Positions 11,531-22,919 of a stretch of DNA of 64,000 nt are shown here, one piece after another; position 1 is the stretch's first letter; each line of letters opens with the position of its first letter. The position numbers and the translations under genes were made by a program. A model generated the notes under the pieces. It had not been told where the DNA came from and made no database searches. It was given only the letters and a program-made list of their open reading frames with translations. Origin of the DNA: Diploptera punctata (lineage: Eukaryota > Arthropoda > Insecta > Blattodea > Blaberidae); assembly GCA_030220185.1 (NCBI GenBank), contig JASPKZ010007430.1:885001-949000 (forward strand), read 5' to 3'.

Positions 11531-12497
11531 CATATACAGTGAAAATATTTCTATAAATATGAGCACCGACTGGGAAAAAATATATTTTACAGACTATTTT
11601 ATAATACATTCGAAACTAAAATTTATCAGGTGGTTAAAGTAGCACAGAATGAAAGTGAATATCAAGCTGGCGCGGCGCGGGATTAAAGAAAAATCTCGCT
11701 TGAATGGAAAGGAGAGAGGGATGCAACCCCCGGAGAGTAATAAGCGCAGTACGTTATCTATCAGGTCAGATCACATTAAACGCGCTGCATACGTCAATCT
11801 TAATTACTCTCACTGTATTAATTACGTCATAACGTCTAATTGAATTTATTAATTAAAAACAGAATACTAGATTCAAATTGCAGTTCGATTACCACGATAT
11901 TCTTCCAAAATATACAATGCAATCTGCGATTTACATTCTCAGGTTACCTCCATCCCTCCCTACCCTACCTTAGTCACATCCCGCTCGACGGTAAATTTTG
12001 GTTGCGCTGGACTAAAGTGGATGGATTATTTCTTAACATAGAGGAGGGACAGCTACAGGAGGATTTACCAGAAAATATTTTAGGGATGCTTCTGTAGTAA
12101 AAACTTTTTCATGATTTCATATTCCTATTTTTTTATGTAGAAATTGCCCTTCTATTACCAATAACAATTATTAGGACAAGTTCGAGAGTAAAATTATGGA
12201 CAGTTATTATTAGTTTTATATTCTTATTCAATCTGCTAATTGGATTATTCCACGAATGAAATCAGGCTCTCTTGAACGAGCTTCTTGGTTTCTCCGTCCC
12301 GCGGCTTTGTTTAATTGAGACCTCACAATACGCCATTGTACATTTCTTTTCTTGAACTTGGAAATTCTGTTTAATATTTATTTCGGTTATATGTTATAGA
12401 GAAACCGGCTCAGTTTTATCTTCACAACAGAGAAAAATCCCACGTTTTAAGTACTATAGTTTCCAAGATATAATATTTTTTAAATATAAAAACCAGG
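11531..12497. other. no recognised gene
   Basis: Contains a GC-richer patch (11640-11780) and an 85-codon frame at 11840-12097 with no motif. No second copy was noticed in the window, so part of this may be old single-copy DNA. Confidence 0.45.
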
Positions 12498-12840
12498 TGG
12501 CGACGTGGCGAAAGCAGTTAGACGCTCGGTTTTCACCAATAGGATCTCGTGTTCAGGTCTCGGTCACTCCATGTGGGTTTCGTAGTAGACGATCCGGAGT
12601 GTAGGCAAGTTTTTCTATGGGTGTCTTCCGTTTTCCCCAGCCTCAAATTTCATTTCACCATTTCTCCGCACTCCATTTCATTTAGATTCATTTGATTCAT
12701 ATGCCCTTGTGATAGTGTGACAGTCATGGTCGGCCGGCATCCTTGCTATTCACAGACCTTCAATGTAGCGGGCTTCAACACATCTCATCCCTCGACCCGA
12801 TCCTGAGTCGGACACGAGTTGAGAAAGTTACACGAGCCCT
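12498..12840 (+). mobile_element. SINE family B
   Basis: Head GGCGACGTGGCGAAAGCAG with GTTCAGGTCTCGGTCACTCC, then a CCATTTCATTTAGATTCATT body and a 3' portion ending GATCCTGAGTCGGACACG. The last part is much like the start region of the - strand copy at 2389-2706 (GACGCCGAGCAGGATTT). Confidence 0.6.
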
Positions 12841-13049
12841 TGAATATTAAAGTGGATCATGTTCATTTTGTCACATTTTGAGAAATCTGGAATTTTCTAC
12901 TGTATAGGCCCTACTGCTTTAAATCATATGTTATAAATAGTATACATAGAACAAATATTTACTTTATTTAAATAGACAATCGGTAACACTAGAAAAATAC
13001 AATTATAAACATAAACATAAACATATTTTTTGAGATATCATTAGATGTG

Positions 13050-13205
13050 GACGATCATCTATCCAGTATAGGATGACATGTGGTCAGCATGTCGAGTCCA
13101 AAAGCCGTTATAGCAGGTTTTGTCATCCTGGAGCCGCTCCAAATTTCTCACGATGCTGAGTGGGCACCGGTCTCATACTGGCCGAAATCCCGTGGGATTT
13201 GTTTT
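13050..13205 (-). mobile_element. SINE family D, head-less fragment
   Basis: The reverse complement matches the body of SINE D (35035-35381): GGATTTCGGCCAGTATGAG, CAGCATCGTGAG, CGGCTCCAGG, CTATAACGGC and GACTCGACATGCTGACCACA. The tRNA-like head is missing. Confidence 0.75.
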
Positions 13206-13314
13206 TCAATGGGGGCACTATCCATCGCACCAAGGCCTTAAAATACTCTGTTAAGGCGCAGAATCTTGTACGTATTAATTATTTTTACCATGTATCGCAC
13301 ATTTTTTACACAAG

Positions 13315-13690
13315 GACAGACGAACAGACGGATAAACGAGGAATACTACATAACAGCTACATGGTGTTTATGGTAAACCATATGTGTTAAGAACCGTGTC
13401 GTAGACTGCAACATGAAGGGCATATGACACGAATTGGGAATGAAAGAAGAGCATGGAAGCTCTTAGAAGTAAAACCAGAGGGAATGCGCCCAGTAGGTAG
13501 GCCAAGAAATAGCTGGGAGAATAATATTTACCTTTAGTGAATCTTCGTCCGTACTCGACACCCTCTGAACAGAAACTAATTCTTGTACCGTTTGGAGGCT
13601 ACGGATATTTGTACAGGTTGGACGTTTGTACCCACCTTTTATATCCACGCACCCATTTACTTCAGAGTTCGATAGCGCTAGCGAGTTAGT
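13315..13690 (+). mobile_element. RTE-A 3' fragment with an internal foreign segment
   Basis: 13315-13535 matches the RTE-A region from DEQTGEWRRLHN through RPVGRPR and WENN. The terminal GTTCGATAGYGCYAGYGAGTTAG is found only at 13664-13690. About 125 bp in between (13536-13663) do not match RTE-A. Confidence 0.7.
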
Positions 13691-14328
13691 TTTTTTAATT
13701 ATAATATAATGACTTGTCAATTTTCCTCCATGTATTTTCTTCAACGTACAAAATCAGTACATAGCGCTTAATTCTGTAATTTATACACACATTTGACACT
13801 GTTTTGCTCTTTAGTCAGTTGTTATTAATTTTAAAAATGTCGTCTTTCCCGTCTTTCTTGAAGTCTTGGTTTTGTTCTCGAAATCCAAGAGAGGTTTGTA
13901 TTTGAGACTTACAGTAATTATTTGTGTCTCCAAACTTTCTTTATACAGAAGTCTCCCTTGTGAGTAAGCCAACTTTCCTCACTACATACAAACTTTCCAA
14001 ATCCACCGTCGATATACCCAACTCCCAAAGTAGAGGCTATAGCTTAGTAATTTAGGACCACGACTGCCTTATTCAAGTTGTACAAAGGTAATCTTGTTAC
14101 CGAATTCAGAATAAAACCTCATACAAACTTCTGTCATTTAATTTCATTTTAACATCTAGCATAATGACTATAGTTCTTTTATAAACAAAATTAATCAGGG
14201 TAATTTCACTACTCTTTTTACTGTAAATCTAAAAATGCATTAACACATTACTGTCCAGCGTATGATATTTAATATGGAAAAATGTTTTAAAAATTAATAT
14301 TTATTTCTAACATATGGAGCGAGTTGGC
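13691..14328. other. no recognised feature
   Basis: AT-rich, no motif or repeat match noticed. Confidence 0.5.
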
Positions 14329-14341
14329 CCAGTTTATAGTG

Positions 14342-14632
14342 ATCTTGATGAAGGTTTTCGGGCTGTAGGCCGTGGTGTGAGGCTTGTAGTTCCCCGACGT
14401 TTCGCCAAAGACTGCGTCTGGCATCCTCAAGGGTTGTCTCGTGAGGCTTGTAGTTCCCCGACGTTTCGCCAAAGACTGCGTCTGGCATCCTCAAGGGTTG
14501 TCTCGAGGATGCCAGACGCAGTCTTTGGCGAAACGTCGGGGAACTACAAGCCTCACGACCACGGCCTACAGTCCGAAAACCTTAATCAAAATCATCATAG
14601 CAATTCCGGCCGTGAAAGTCTACCTGAATACA
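14342..14632. mobile_element. foldback insertion (PLE-type) with tandem 64-bp unit, 13-bp TSD
   Basis: The right arm (about 14506-14600) reads outward AGACGCAGTCTTTGGCGAAA, CGTCGGGGAACTACAAGCC and CCACGGCCTACAGTCCGAA. The left arm is its reverse complement, with a perfect 64-bp unit in tandem (14378-14441, 14442-14505). The right arm extends further, to CCGGCCGTGAAAGTCTACC. Direct repeats CCAGTTTATAGTG flank it (14329-14341, 14633-14645). The GCGAAACGTC motif and extended right end match the foldbacks at 10768 and 60781. The arms leave no room for coding sequence. Confidence 0.82.
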
Positions 14633-14666
14633 CCAGTTTATAGTGTTTGATGTTCATATTTGGGAT

Positions 14667-15371
14667 CATCATCATCATCATCTGCCTTTCAAGCATTAGG
14701 CCCAGTGGCCCGTTACGGTCTCCCGCCATCTCCGAAAAGGTCGACCCACAGATCTTCTGCCTCGAGGAATGTAGTGAAGAATTTGTTTTGGTATTCTGTG
14801 ACGATCCATGCGCTGAATATGGGCTAGCCAATTGTTTCTATATTCTTGGAGGTATTCAGATATAGGTTCGATGTTTAACTCTCTGGCTATTGTTGAATTT
14901 CTTTGGTGGTCTAGAAGGCTATAACCTGCAGTTCGTCGCAGAAATTTCATCTCCGTGGCTGTAATATGACGGTCATCCTGAGTTCTGATGGTCCAAGCTT
15001 CACTGCCATAACAGATTATGGGTCTAGCGAGAACTTTATAGATTTTCATTCTTGTGTGTCTCTGCACTTCTGATGGTTTAAAAACTTGGTTGATAATTCT
15101 TAAAGCTTTATTATAGTTTTGTATTTTAAAGGATATATCACATTCCTCATTATAAGTCAGATTATATCCTAAGTATTTAAATGAATTTACTTGCTCTAAT
15201 ATTGAATTCTGAATACAAATTTTACTTCTTACTGGGAATTCCCTTGAAAGGCCATAACTTTAGATTTTGTTGTTGATATTTCCATGTTAAATCGTTGGGC
15301 TATTATATTAAGATGATGAGTGGAATATTGTAATTCATCTTCATTATTGCCGAAAAGAGTCTGATCATCTG
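14667..15371 (-). pseudogene. LINE W reverse transcriptase C-terminal half, 5'-truncated, 12-bp TSD
   Basis: On the - strand, 15067 to 14696 encodes the downstream region: KIYKVLARPIICYGSEAWT, TATEMKFLRRTAGYSLLDH, a NWLAHIQRMDRHRIPKQIL segment and GRRSVGRPFRRW. Upstream (to 15371) other frames hold the part just after the catalytic Asp pair (DQTLFGNNEDELQYS, MEISTTKSKVMAFQG), interrupted by stops and frameshifts. The 3' end is a short (GAT)n tail. Direct repeat CATATTTGGGAT (14655-14666, 15372-15383) gives a clean 705-bp insertion truncated at the FADD codons. Confidence 0.87.
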
Positions 15372-15383
15372 CATATTTGGGAT

Positions 15384-16014
15384 GTACGGGATAAAATCCT
15401 GACCCCGACTTATCTAATGTTTGTTCTTAAAATAAATGGTGGGTTGAAATTCTAATACCAGCAAACACTTCAACATTAATCAAGATTCCATAATTATCTT
15501 TAAAACTACCGTAAATTAGTTAACTTAAAATAAAAAAGTGACAAATACACAGCGTACTGGGTTGGGTCTCACTCATTGATTGTAGAGGCGGTATAATCTG
15601 GTACGTTAAAGCGCCTATAAGTAACCATAAAATTAAAACCTGACACGTTGGACATTTTTAATATTATTACACAGGATATGAAATGGTACCAATCATTAAG
15701 GCCAATTCAAAACAATTTTATAGTAGACCTGATTATTAATATCAATACAACATACTGATAAAAGGAAAGTTTATTTTTTAGACATAAATGGGTTAAATAT
15801 TAAACAATAAAAATTTTAGTCCTAGTGGCATGCTCCGGTCTCATTGTCCTACTAGAAATATTTTAACTCTAAAATTGGCAATATGTAATATAAAATACAC
15901 TGGTTTAATTTATTAATAATTTTAATAGAACGATTTGAAAGACGAACGAGCAGTTACTTCAATTAGTGTCGAATTGCACAACACTACAGTAATGATGCAG
16001 GTTTTTACAATATA
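15384..16014. other. no recognised feature
   Basis: AT-rich, no motif or repeat match noticed. Confidence 0.5.
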
Positions 16015-16190
16015 TTGTTTTCACTGCGGTCGTGTTTCAAAATTAGGCCAGGCAATCTCCCTTCAGACATTCTGTCGATGAGTTCTCTCCATTTATCCGT
16101 GTATTGTTGGATTTTTCTAAAATTAATTCGACTTAAATTCAGATCGTATCTCTCTACTAGTTTCGTTATCCTGATGTCCGTCTACTTTCT
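16015..16190 (-). pseudogene. possible non-LTR RT C-terminal fragment
   Basis: The - strand reads ELIDRMSEGRLPGLILKHDR preceded by RKIQQYTDKWR. This resembles the W-x-x-H/L-x-R-M...R-L-P segment near the end of LINE W/X ORFs, but the GRRxxGRP box that should follow is not visible. Tentative. Confidence 0.42.
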
Positions 16191-16436
16191 GGCAGTCAAG
16201 TGCCCAGCGTTTTAAAGAGAAATCTACTATGAAGAGAGGTAAATTCCCCCCCCCCCAAACTCTACAGGTGTATTTATGGTATCGACAACCTTTGCAGGCG
16301 TCACGGTCCATTTCTAAACGTGCTAATATCTTATATAATTGACTGTGTGGATGAAGAAGATAAATTTCGCTCTTCTTTGGTTTAGTAGTTTTTTAAAGGA
16401 ATTTGTAAGCTTCTCGGCCATAAACATTTAGTGAAC

Positions 16437-16628
16437 TTAAAGTGTAGTGTGTAATGGTGTTTTGTAGTCTGTGTTTGTGTTGTGCCTATGATTCTGATAA
16501 GTTGATTGCCGTTGGTGGCGTATGTCTCTCTTAGTTTGCGTGCCAGTCGTCTGATGTAGTCGTTGAAGTAGAATAACTCTAGTACATCGTGAAGGACTGC
16601 TGTTTGTGTCTGTCTGTCGACTCAAACA
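16437..16628 (-). other. unrecognised open stretch
   Basis: One - strand frame without an ATG stays open for about 60 codons, with LHDVLELFYFNDYIRRLARK and YATNGNQLIRIIG. The composition is more protein-like than neighbouring frames, but no family is recognised. It abuts a LINE W fragment on the opposite strand. Confidence 0.3.
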
Positions 16629-16730
16629 AATGTTAAGATATCAACCTGCAGCAAGAAGACCAGGACGTCCACTCAAAAGACTTCTGGGTCGTGTTTCTCT
16701 TGAGGCCGAAATGATAATGATTATTTGTAG
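16629..16730 (+). mobile_element. LINE W 3' fragment
   Basis: Encodes MLRYQPAARRPGRPLKRLLG and VSLEAE, nearly identical to the end of the copy at 58488-59779, then jumps to an ATGATAATGAT tail. The last 40-50 bp of the usual 3' end are deleted. Confidence 0.78.
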
Positions 16731-17384
16731 ATCATTTATGTGGCAGTGAGCTGCATGTGCCCAGGCTGGATTAGCACATGTAATACAGGATCTGATTAGT
16801 GTGATGTAAAGTTAACTCCTAATTTAAAAAAAATATATATATTTCTGATATCAATAACCAATCAGATAGTGACCTTCAGACATTCTGTTGTTATTTACTG
16901 CGTCATAAAAGCGAATGCAATGTAATAGATATGAAGGCATTTAATTTTAGAATTTTAAAATTTTCTTTGTCGTTTGTTGAATATATAACAAGAGCTGTAG
17001 CAGAATATCCACGTGACATGTGGTTAGAATAACATCGGAGATTGAAAGAGAACAATGTATGTGCTTATGACACTGCATGTTAGTGCTGGGTGACTGACAC
17101 CCACACAGTGCATTAACTTACAAAACAAGCAAAAATGTGTCGGCTCAAATTACACAAATAAAACAAAAGTTTACATTCGAGTGGTCAATTGATTATTGAC
17201 AACTAGATGTCAGCATGATTTATTACAGCTTCAATGCTAGTTTTACGTAACACTCTTTGGCGTCCAACGCAATGTTAGGTCGGGGGATGAGATGTGAAGA
17301 GATGGCGTTCCTATTATTGATGATCTGTTATACATAGGCTATATATGTTTTTGTCCAGTACCACCAGTTGTCTTTTATGACATT
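16731..17384. other. no recognised gene
   Basis: AT-rich, no motif noticed. Confidence 0.5.
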
Positions 17385-17640
17385 TCTGGCATCCTCCGCC
17401 CGACATTGGCGGAATTGTAATACATTTGTTAGGTTGGGGTACCTGGAAGGCGAAGTTACGTTACCCCGATGATATGATTGTGATAAATGATAATGAAGCG
17501 CCAGGAGAGTCCTTAACCTAAACTTAACCCAAATTCCAGACCATTGGCAACTACAGAAATAATTATCTATAAGGAGAAATCCCTATGGTCTGTTCGGAAT
17601 TCGAACTCGGGACCTCATGAACTGCTGACCACTGGCCCAT
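17385..17640 (-). mobile_element. SINE with A2-type 3' half and a different head
   Basis: The - strand starts near 17640 with GGCCAGTGGTCAGCAGTTCA and B-box-like CCGAGTTCGAATTCCGAAC. The 3' half has TTAAGTTTAGGTTAAGGACT, then GTTACGTAACTTCGCC-like and CCAGGTACCCCAACC motifs, matching 33230-33400 of the SINE at 33029-33420. Same tail, different head. Confidence 0.65.
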
Positions 17641-17895
17641 ACATGATACAAGAATTTCGGCAGACAGGCTTATTGCAACATCATAGTGACAAATGAAATT
17701 GAATGAAATGGATAACATGAGTAATGAGAAGTCGTGGAATGAAGTTTTTGACAGATGAAAATTAGAGAATTCCAGAGAAAGACCTGTCTTGGATCCAATT
17801 CCTGCACCACCAACCCCACATGAGGTGACCAAGACACGAACTAAAAAAAAAAAAAAAGATATGGAGAGCGAGTGTCTAAATACTTGCGCCTTGAA
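17641..17895 (-). mobile_element. SINE family B with A-rich interruption
   Basis: Matches the B copies at 2389-2706 and 61570-61800. The head region is interrupted by A15 (about 17843-17857) where the others have the B box. Confidence 0.6.
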
Positions 17896-17977
17896 ATAGC
17901 CCTATTTGGGGGGATTTTGATTATTCGATTATATTAATAAAAAATGGGAAGACAACAAATAATTACAAAATACATTT

Positions 17978-18876
17978 ATCATCATCATGGTTTGGATCTT
18001 CAACTCCGTTCCGATCAGTTAGGAATCCAAATCGTCTAGACATCTTCTTCTTGGTCTCCCAATATCTCTCCTCCCGGTAGGTTGGCAAATCATCGATTCT
18101 CGGACGATCCTTGTTATGTCCATCTTGAGAATGTGTTCTTGCCATTTTTGTTTTCTTCTCGATTAAAGATTCGTTTAATTTAAGGATATGTAGTTGGTTT
18201 CGAATTGTAAGGTTACTGATTTCATCTCTTATAGCGACTGGAAACTTTTGAGATGTGGATATGGTGAATAATGGAATGTATAAAATGGACAGACAAAGTA
18301 AGAAATAAAGGTGTGCTAGACAGAGTGGACGAAAGAAGAACAATGCTGGAACTCATAAAAAAGAGGAAAAGAAATTGGATTGGCCATTCTAAGAAGAAAC
18401 TGCCTGCTGAAGGATGCCCTAGAAGGAATGGTCAACGGAAAGAAAGTTAGAGGCAGAAAAATACATCAAATGATAGACAATATTAAAATAAATGGTTTGT
18501 ATGCAGATACAAAAAGGAAAGCTGAGTTAAGGAAAGAGTGGAGAATGCTGAGTTTGCAGTGAAAGACCTGCTTTGAGCAGAACACTATGAATGAATAGCG
18601 TATCCAGCAACTAATCTCAGAGACCTAATTTCTGCGCTCTCAATTTTTATTTTCTCAAATCTGTTGAGTGCCCATGTTTTAGAGTCAAATGTTAATACTG
18701 GTGTGGCCATCGATTTATAGAATTTGATTTGGGCGTCTTCCCTGGTTTTATTTTCAAGGTTCGTCTAGCAGTTCCGCAGATATGCCCAAACTTGTTAAAT
18801 CTGTTCTGTAAATTATTTTCTATATTATATGAAATATCACATCCTAGATATTTAAAGTTAGTAACTTGTTGTATAA
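17978..18876 (-). pseudogene. LINE W-type RT fragment split by a nested LINE Y
   Basis: 18876-18601 (-) encodes QQVTNFKYLGCDISYNIENN and, after frameshifts, a SAEIRSLRLVAGYA segment. 18236-17978 (-) continues with IRDEISNLTIRNQLHILKLN and ends in ATGATGATAAATG, a family tail. If the 358-bp insert is skipped and one copy of the ATAGCG repeat is counted, the two pieces join in frame at AGYA/IRDE. There are stops elsewhere, so it is non-functional. Confidence 0.8.
18237..18594 (+). mobile_element. LINE Y 3' fragment nested in LINE W
   Basis: Matches 8717-9350 in opposite orientation: the FEMWIW..., KWTDKVRNKGVLDRVDERRT, KVRGRKIHQMIDNI and KEWRMLSLQ segments, then the TTTGCAGTGAAAGACCTGC 3' end and an ATGAATGA tail. 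A 6-bp repeat ATAGCG (18231-18236, 18595-18600) flanks it. Part of the left repeat is also microhomology with the element itself (AGCGACTGG). Confidence 0.85.
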
Positions 18877-18877
18877 T

Positions 18878-19000
18878 ACCGCGCGTCCCACTCCCAGCCG
18901 GGCCTGCTACTTGAGGCTATGAAGTAAGTCAGCATGAGGTTATGAAGAGAGCTCGATGCGTGCATGTCGGCCTGGCTGAGAGTGGAACGTACGGTATTTT
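18878..19000. mobile_element. small MITE-like TIR element
   Basis: About 35-bp imperfect inverted termini: left TACCGCGCGTCCCACTCCCA, right reverse complement TACCGTACGTTCCACTCTCA, then AGCC(G/A)GGCC. Total about 120 bp with no coding capacity, lying against the truncated 5' edge of the LINE W copy. No clear TSD beyond TA. Confidence 0.6.
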
Positions 19001-19134
19001 TATTTACTACGTTTGAGTGATAATTATTAGTGATGTTTTGGATCCCTAACGTCTAAAGCCATTAGCGCCGTCCTTTCAATGATGTAAAAACAACTAATGA
19101 AATTAAAATATTATACTATATTATATAAGTTAAA

Positions 19135-19136
<2 letters not shown>

Positions 19137-19170
<34 letters not shown>
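19137..19170. repeat. (AT)n microsatellite
   Basis: About 17 AT units. Confidence 0.95.
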
Positions 19171-19173
<3 letters not shown>

Positions 19174-20456
19174 TATACATAATGGTTTAGTAACTGTGTA
19201 AAATAAAATCTTAAATTTATAAATCTGTAGGAACCAGAATTTATAAACTGTAAAACCCTTGTAAGTATGTCGACATAGTTCCCGAGTAAGTCTCTTAAGT
19301 TATTAGGTAACTGATATCTGCGTCACAGAAAATATAATGAAGTGCAGTGGAGCAGAAGATATTTTACCGAAAGTCAGGTATGACCAGACACTCACACACA
19401 GGTTCAGAAGATAAGCGTGGCTGAAATAACCATATCCAGTTCTTAATCGGGTAATAATAGCTTCGTTATTTTTATTCTTTTCTGAGGATGGATTCCAAGT
19501 CAGAGGGACATTTTTAATTTCGCCTAGTTTTGTTTGCTCGAAATACCATGATCTCTCTATGCCAACTTTGGACAATTTTGGTTCGTAGGAAGCTTTAACA
19601 TCCGGTGTGATTAATTTTGACCAAAATTAACATTTCATCTCTATCGACTATAGTATGCGTGATTCAATGGTGTAACTATGGTCTAAGGGAGATTTAACTG
19701 TCTCATCAACTCGTCCGGAATACCTGCATGACTGGGCATCATGCCAATTGGATATTAATAATGTCAAAATGACATTAGTGTAAAATATCTTGTACAAATT
19801 GCATTATTAGTTGATCGCTATACATATTTTATAAGGCTTTGAATCGCACTTAAGTTATCCCTACAATACACTTCTGAACGTGTTCTGTAGGTATACATTG
19901 CAGGACTTTATAAATAGCATAGGCTCGGAAGCTAAATATATATATTTTTTAACAAAGAATATTTTTTATGTGAGGCAAATAAATCAATTTTGTAATAAAA
20001 ATAAATAAGTCGAGAATGTAATTTCTCATCTGACATTTGAGCTATAAATTTATATATAAAACACTAGAAATAGAAAGACATAACATTAACTTACAAAAAA
20101 AAAAGTACTTGAACGCTGCGTAATAAGTAAAAGGTGACCAGATTTATAAACTAAAAAGAAAGGACATTTTAGAAAATTTGACTTAAAAACAGAACACTTG
20201 ATAAAAACAAATAGGCTAACTATGAATAACACATAGTAGCCTAAATTATATTGCTGATTGCAGAATATGAAGAAAGAGAAAGCAGCGAAATCATGGTATC
20301 GGGTGCTATCTAGTGGTAACCAAATGAATTATTGGGAAAAAATTGAAAAATAAAGAACTTAGCTTTACTTTGCGAATCTGTGTGCGTTTTCTCATTTTGA
20401 AAAATACATTTATGATTAAAACTGTTAAAAATAATAATCTGTAGTAGACGAATATA
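19171..20456. other. no recognised gene
   Basis: AT-rich. Open frames of up to 90 codons (such as 19575-19303 on the - strand) lack recognisable motifs. Confidence 0.5.
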
Positions 20457-20796
20457 TATATCCACCGCTGTGGTCTCGAGGTAGCGTGCTGCCTTGTCAC
20501 GCAGCGGGCCCGAGTTCGATTTCCGGTCGGGACAGACAAGCTCCTGGGTGAGGTTTTTATTTTGGGGTTTATCTTCACCTGTAAGACAAATGTCATGAAG
20601 CTTAGGGCCCAACGGTCCCCGAAAATCATCCGGCCATCATCATCATCATCCTTATCATTATCATCATCACCCTACACCGGTTTGGAAAGCAACGGAAACT
20701 ACCACATGTATAATTCCCTAGTAAAGCTGTAAAGCATAGCATGCAAATGCTATGATTGCAGTGAAAGACCTGCCCTCGGGCAGAATTACTATGGAT

Positions 20797-20800
<4 letters not shown>
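20457..20800 (+). mobile_element. SINE family A
   Basis: tRNA-like head: CCACCGCTGTGGTCTCGAGG, CTTGTCACGCAGCGGGCCC and B-box CGAGTTCGATTTCC (pol III internal promoter by homology). The body has CTTAGGGCCCAACGGTCCCC and a CATCATC-rich stretch. The 3' end is ATTGCAGTGAAAGACCTGCC, then GGGCAGAATTACTATGGATG. The last 45 bp match the 3' end of LINE Y. Copy at 28957-29284; relatives at 33029 and 43383. Confidence 0.85.

Positions 20801-20847
<47 letters not shown>
20801..20847. repeat. (AT)n microsatellite
   Basis: About 23 AT units directly after the SINE A end. Confidence 0.95.
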
Positions 20848-20850
<3 letters not shown>

Positions 20851-21104
20851 GTAATAAATTAAACAATATTTTGTTGCAAGTGTTGCAAAAAAAAAACATT
20901 TGACGTCACATTAAAAAAATCCCTGTACACTGGAACATATGATGAAAAAAGAACAGTCCTGTTAAAAACGGGACATCTGGCCATCCTGAGATAGTACATT
21001 GATTTGAAGACAATTTTAACTACTAAGACCATTAGCGACGGAAGTTAAAATTGATCGTGAAAGGATCAACACATTTTGCTCACACTTGAGGTTCTTTTAG
21101 GTGC

Positions 21105-21222
21105 CAATAATATACGACACGGCTTTACTTCCATTCTGAAAGAAGGATTTTTACACTTTGAAAAAAACATATCGACCCCGGCCAAGTTTGAACCCATGAA
21201 CCACGGAACCAGAGGCCAGCAT
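21105..21222 (-). mobile_element. SINE family C fragment
   Basis: The reverse complement has CTCTGGTTCCGTGGTTCATG, GGTTCAAACTTGGCCGGGG and TCGATATG, matching the C head and first body part with a mutated B box. Confidence 0.65.
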
Positions 21223-21422
21223 AGACCGATTTTATATTAAGTTTATATTTTTACAAACAAAATTAAATACTTAAAAACGTCCTCTCTTTCGGTGTTAATA
21301 AGTTGACACCACCATCTACATCCCAACGCTGAATTATTTACTGTAAACACCCAGAGTGTCAAAATTAGTAAATGTTAGGTTTTTAAAAAATTGGGCTGTT
21401 GATACATATCTAGTAATTCATC

Positions 21423-22310
21423 TGTACAGAGTGGAATTAATGTAAGTGCGCAGATTTAATTACGAATTATTGTGGTACAAACAATAAATAAGCAATACAA
21501 ATACATTCTGTTTCACAAATCCATGGTTTTCTCAGAAAAAAAAAATGTACAGAATTTTATTGGCGCCCTACTTTATAATGATAGCTCATTTGTATACAGT
21601 ACATAGGAGACGTGAAATGCAAAAACAATCCTTAGGCATTTTTATCCCATAGTAAATTTAAGCACAAATGTAAATAAAAAGAGATGGAATAAAATAAACA
21701 CGCCGTAGCGTAGTCATTAAGGCACTGCGCTACAAGCCGGAAAGTTGACGGTTCGAGTCCCGGTGGGGTCAGGATTTTTAAACTGACCCAAACCTTCTGG
21801 CGGCACTATGGTCCTGGGGTCGACTCAGCCTCTAACGAAAATGAGTACCAGACGCTTGTTCTGGGATAAAGATGGCCGTCACGCAGGGCTGACAACCCGG
21901 GTGACGTCAAGTGCCGACTGTCCAGAAAACTGGGAGCTTAACCTCCCACTACCCCAAGGGCCTCCTGAGGCCTGTAGTGGGATACCTTTACCTTTAATAA
22001 GTAGGCCTACTCAAGGATAAGTCAGTAACATTGTGATGGGTTATTATAATATTTTATTGAAAACTACTGAAGTAAAACAATATATATATATATTCTCTCA
22101 TACCCTTTATGCACTGTGTGGAAATCAGACCAATACTGGGCATCATACAGTAATGCACCAATAAATGTCTGTACAATTTATTTTCTAAGAAAACCATACA
22201 TTTGTGACCCAAAGGCCACAAGGCACAAGGTATTCTTAATATAAATATGCACACTTATATATAATTTCCACTCTGGTATAAATTTAATGAGAAATTTAAT
22301 AGTACGGGCA
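21423..22310. mobile_element. R3 long-TIR element containing a SINE E copy
   Basis: 21423-21615 and the reverse complement of 22060-22300 share a GAGTGGAA...TAAGTG(C/T)GCA start, then ATGG(T)TTTTCTTAGAAAA-like and GTACAGA...TTTATTGG segments. They form about 200-bp diverged inverted arms around SINE E. The same family occurs at 56830-57510 as an inverted pair, with an arm fragment at 52263-52340. No coding frame remains; superfamily unknown. Confidence 0.6.
21700..21996 (+). mobile_element. SINE family E
   Basis: A well-preserved tRNA-like head: GCCGTAGCGTAGTCATTAAG (A box), then GACGGTTCGAGTCCCGGTGG (B box). The body has TCTGGCGGCACTATGG and CCCACTACCCCAAGGGCC. Single copy in this window, located between the two R3 arms. 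Confidence 0.75.
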
Positions 22311-22919
22311 CTGTAAATAATTAAATAAAGTTTTGAGTTATTTTTAGTTGAGACTGTACCTGCATCATCATGAGGTAATGTGTATCCCTAGTTAATTCTA
22401 ACGAGCAATTACGTATCAGTGAGGAGGGACAACGGGGGGAAGCACCCTTTTCTCATCACGCCTTATAAAAACCCAATACTTTATTCCTGTTATTTAAACC
22501 ACCTTCTGCCACATTTAACTATATGACCGGCAAAATTATACTTAGTAAAATTACTTCATCAACATTCGACACAGCCATCTTCTGAATTGCAAAAAAAAAA
22601 AAAAAATCTAAATACTCCTATAGAATCTCCGAATGTGATATAATCAGACGTTCCGATTCTAATAAACACTATACCATGGATTAGTAAAATCACTAAGGCC
22701 GATAGGATTTTTAAGTACAACTTTTCTCATGATAACAAAGATCGGAAAATATGCTAACCTAAGACCTAACAAAAAAGGGGGGGGGGGGCGCTTTTTTCTT
22801 AATATACAGACAACATACCTAGTTTACAAAGTATTATATTTAAAATAGGTAAACATAAGTTGAAAAATCAAACATTATAACTTATTTTTAAAGGAAATCT
22901 AATTTTTTTTTCCTACTAG
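22311..22919. other. no recognised feature
   Basis: AT-rich, with an A15 run near 22591 and a G10 run near 22780. Confidence 0.5.

Noticed and set aside
11840..12097. 85-codon frame as a host gene
   Set aside because: No motif, no codon bias visible and no splice context; chance frame length is plausible.
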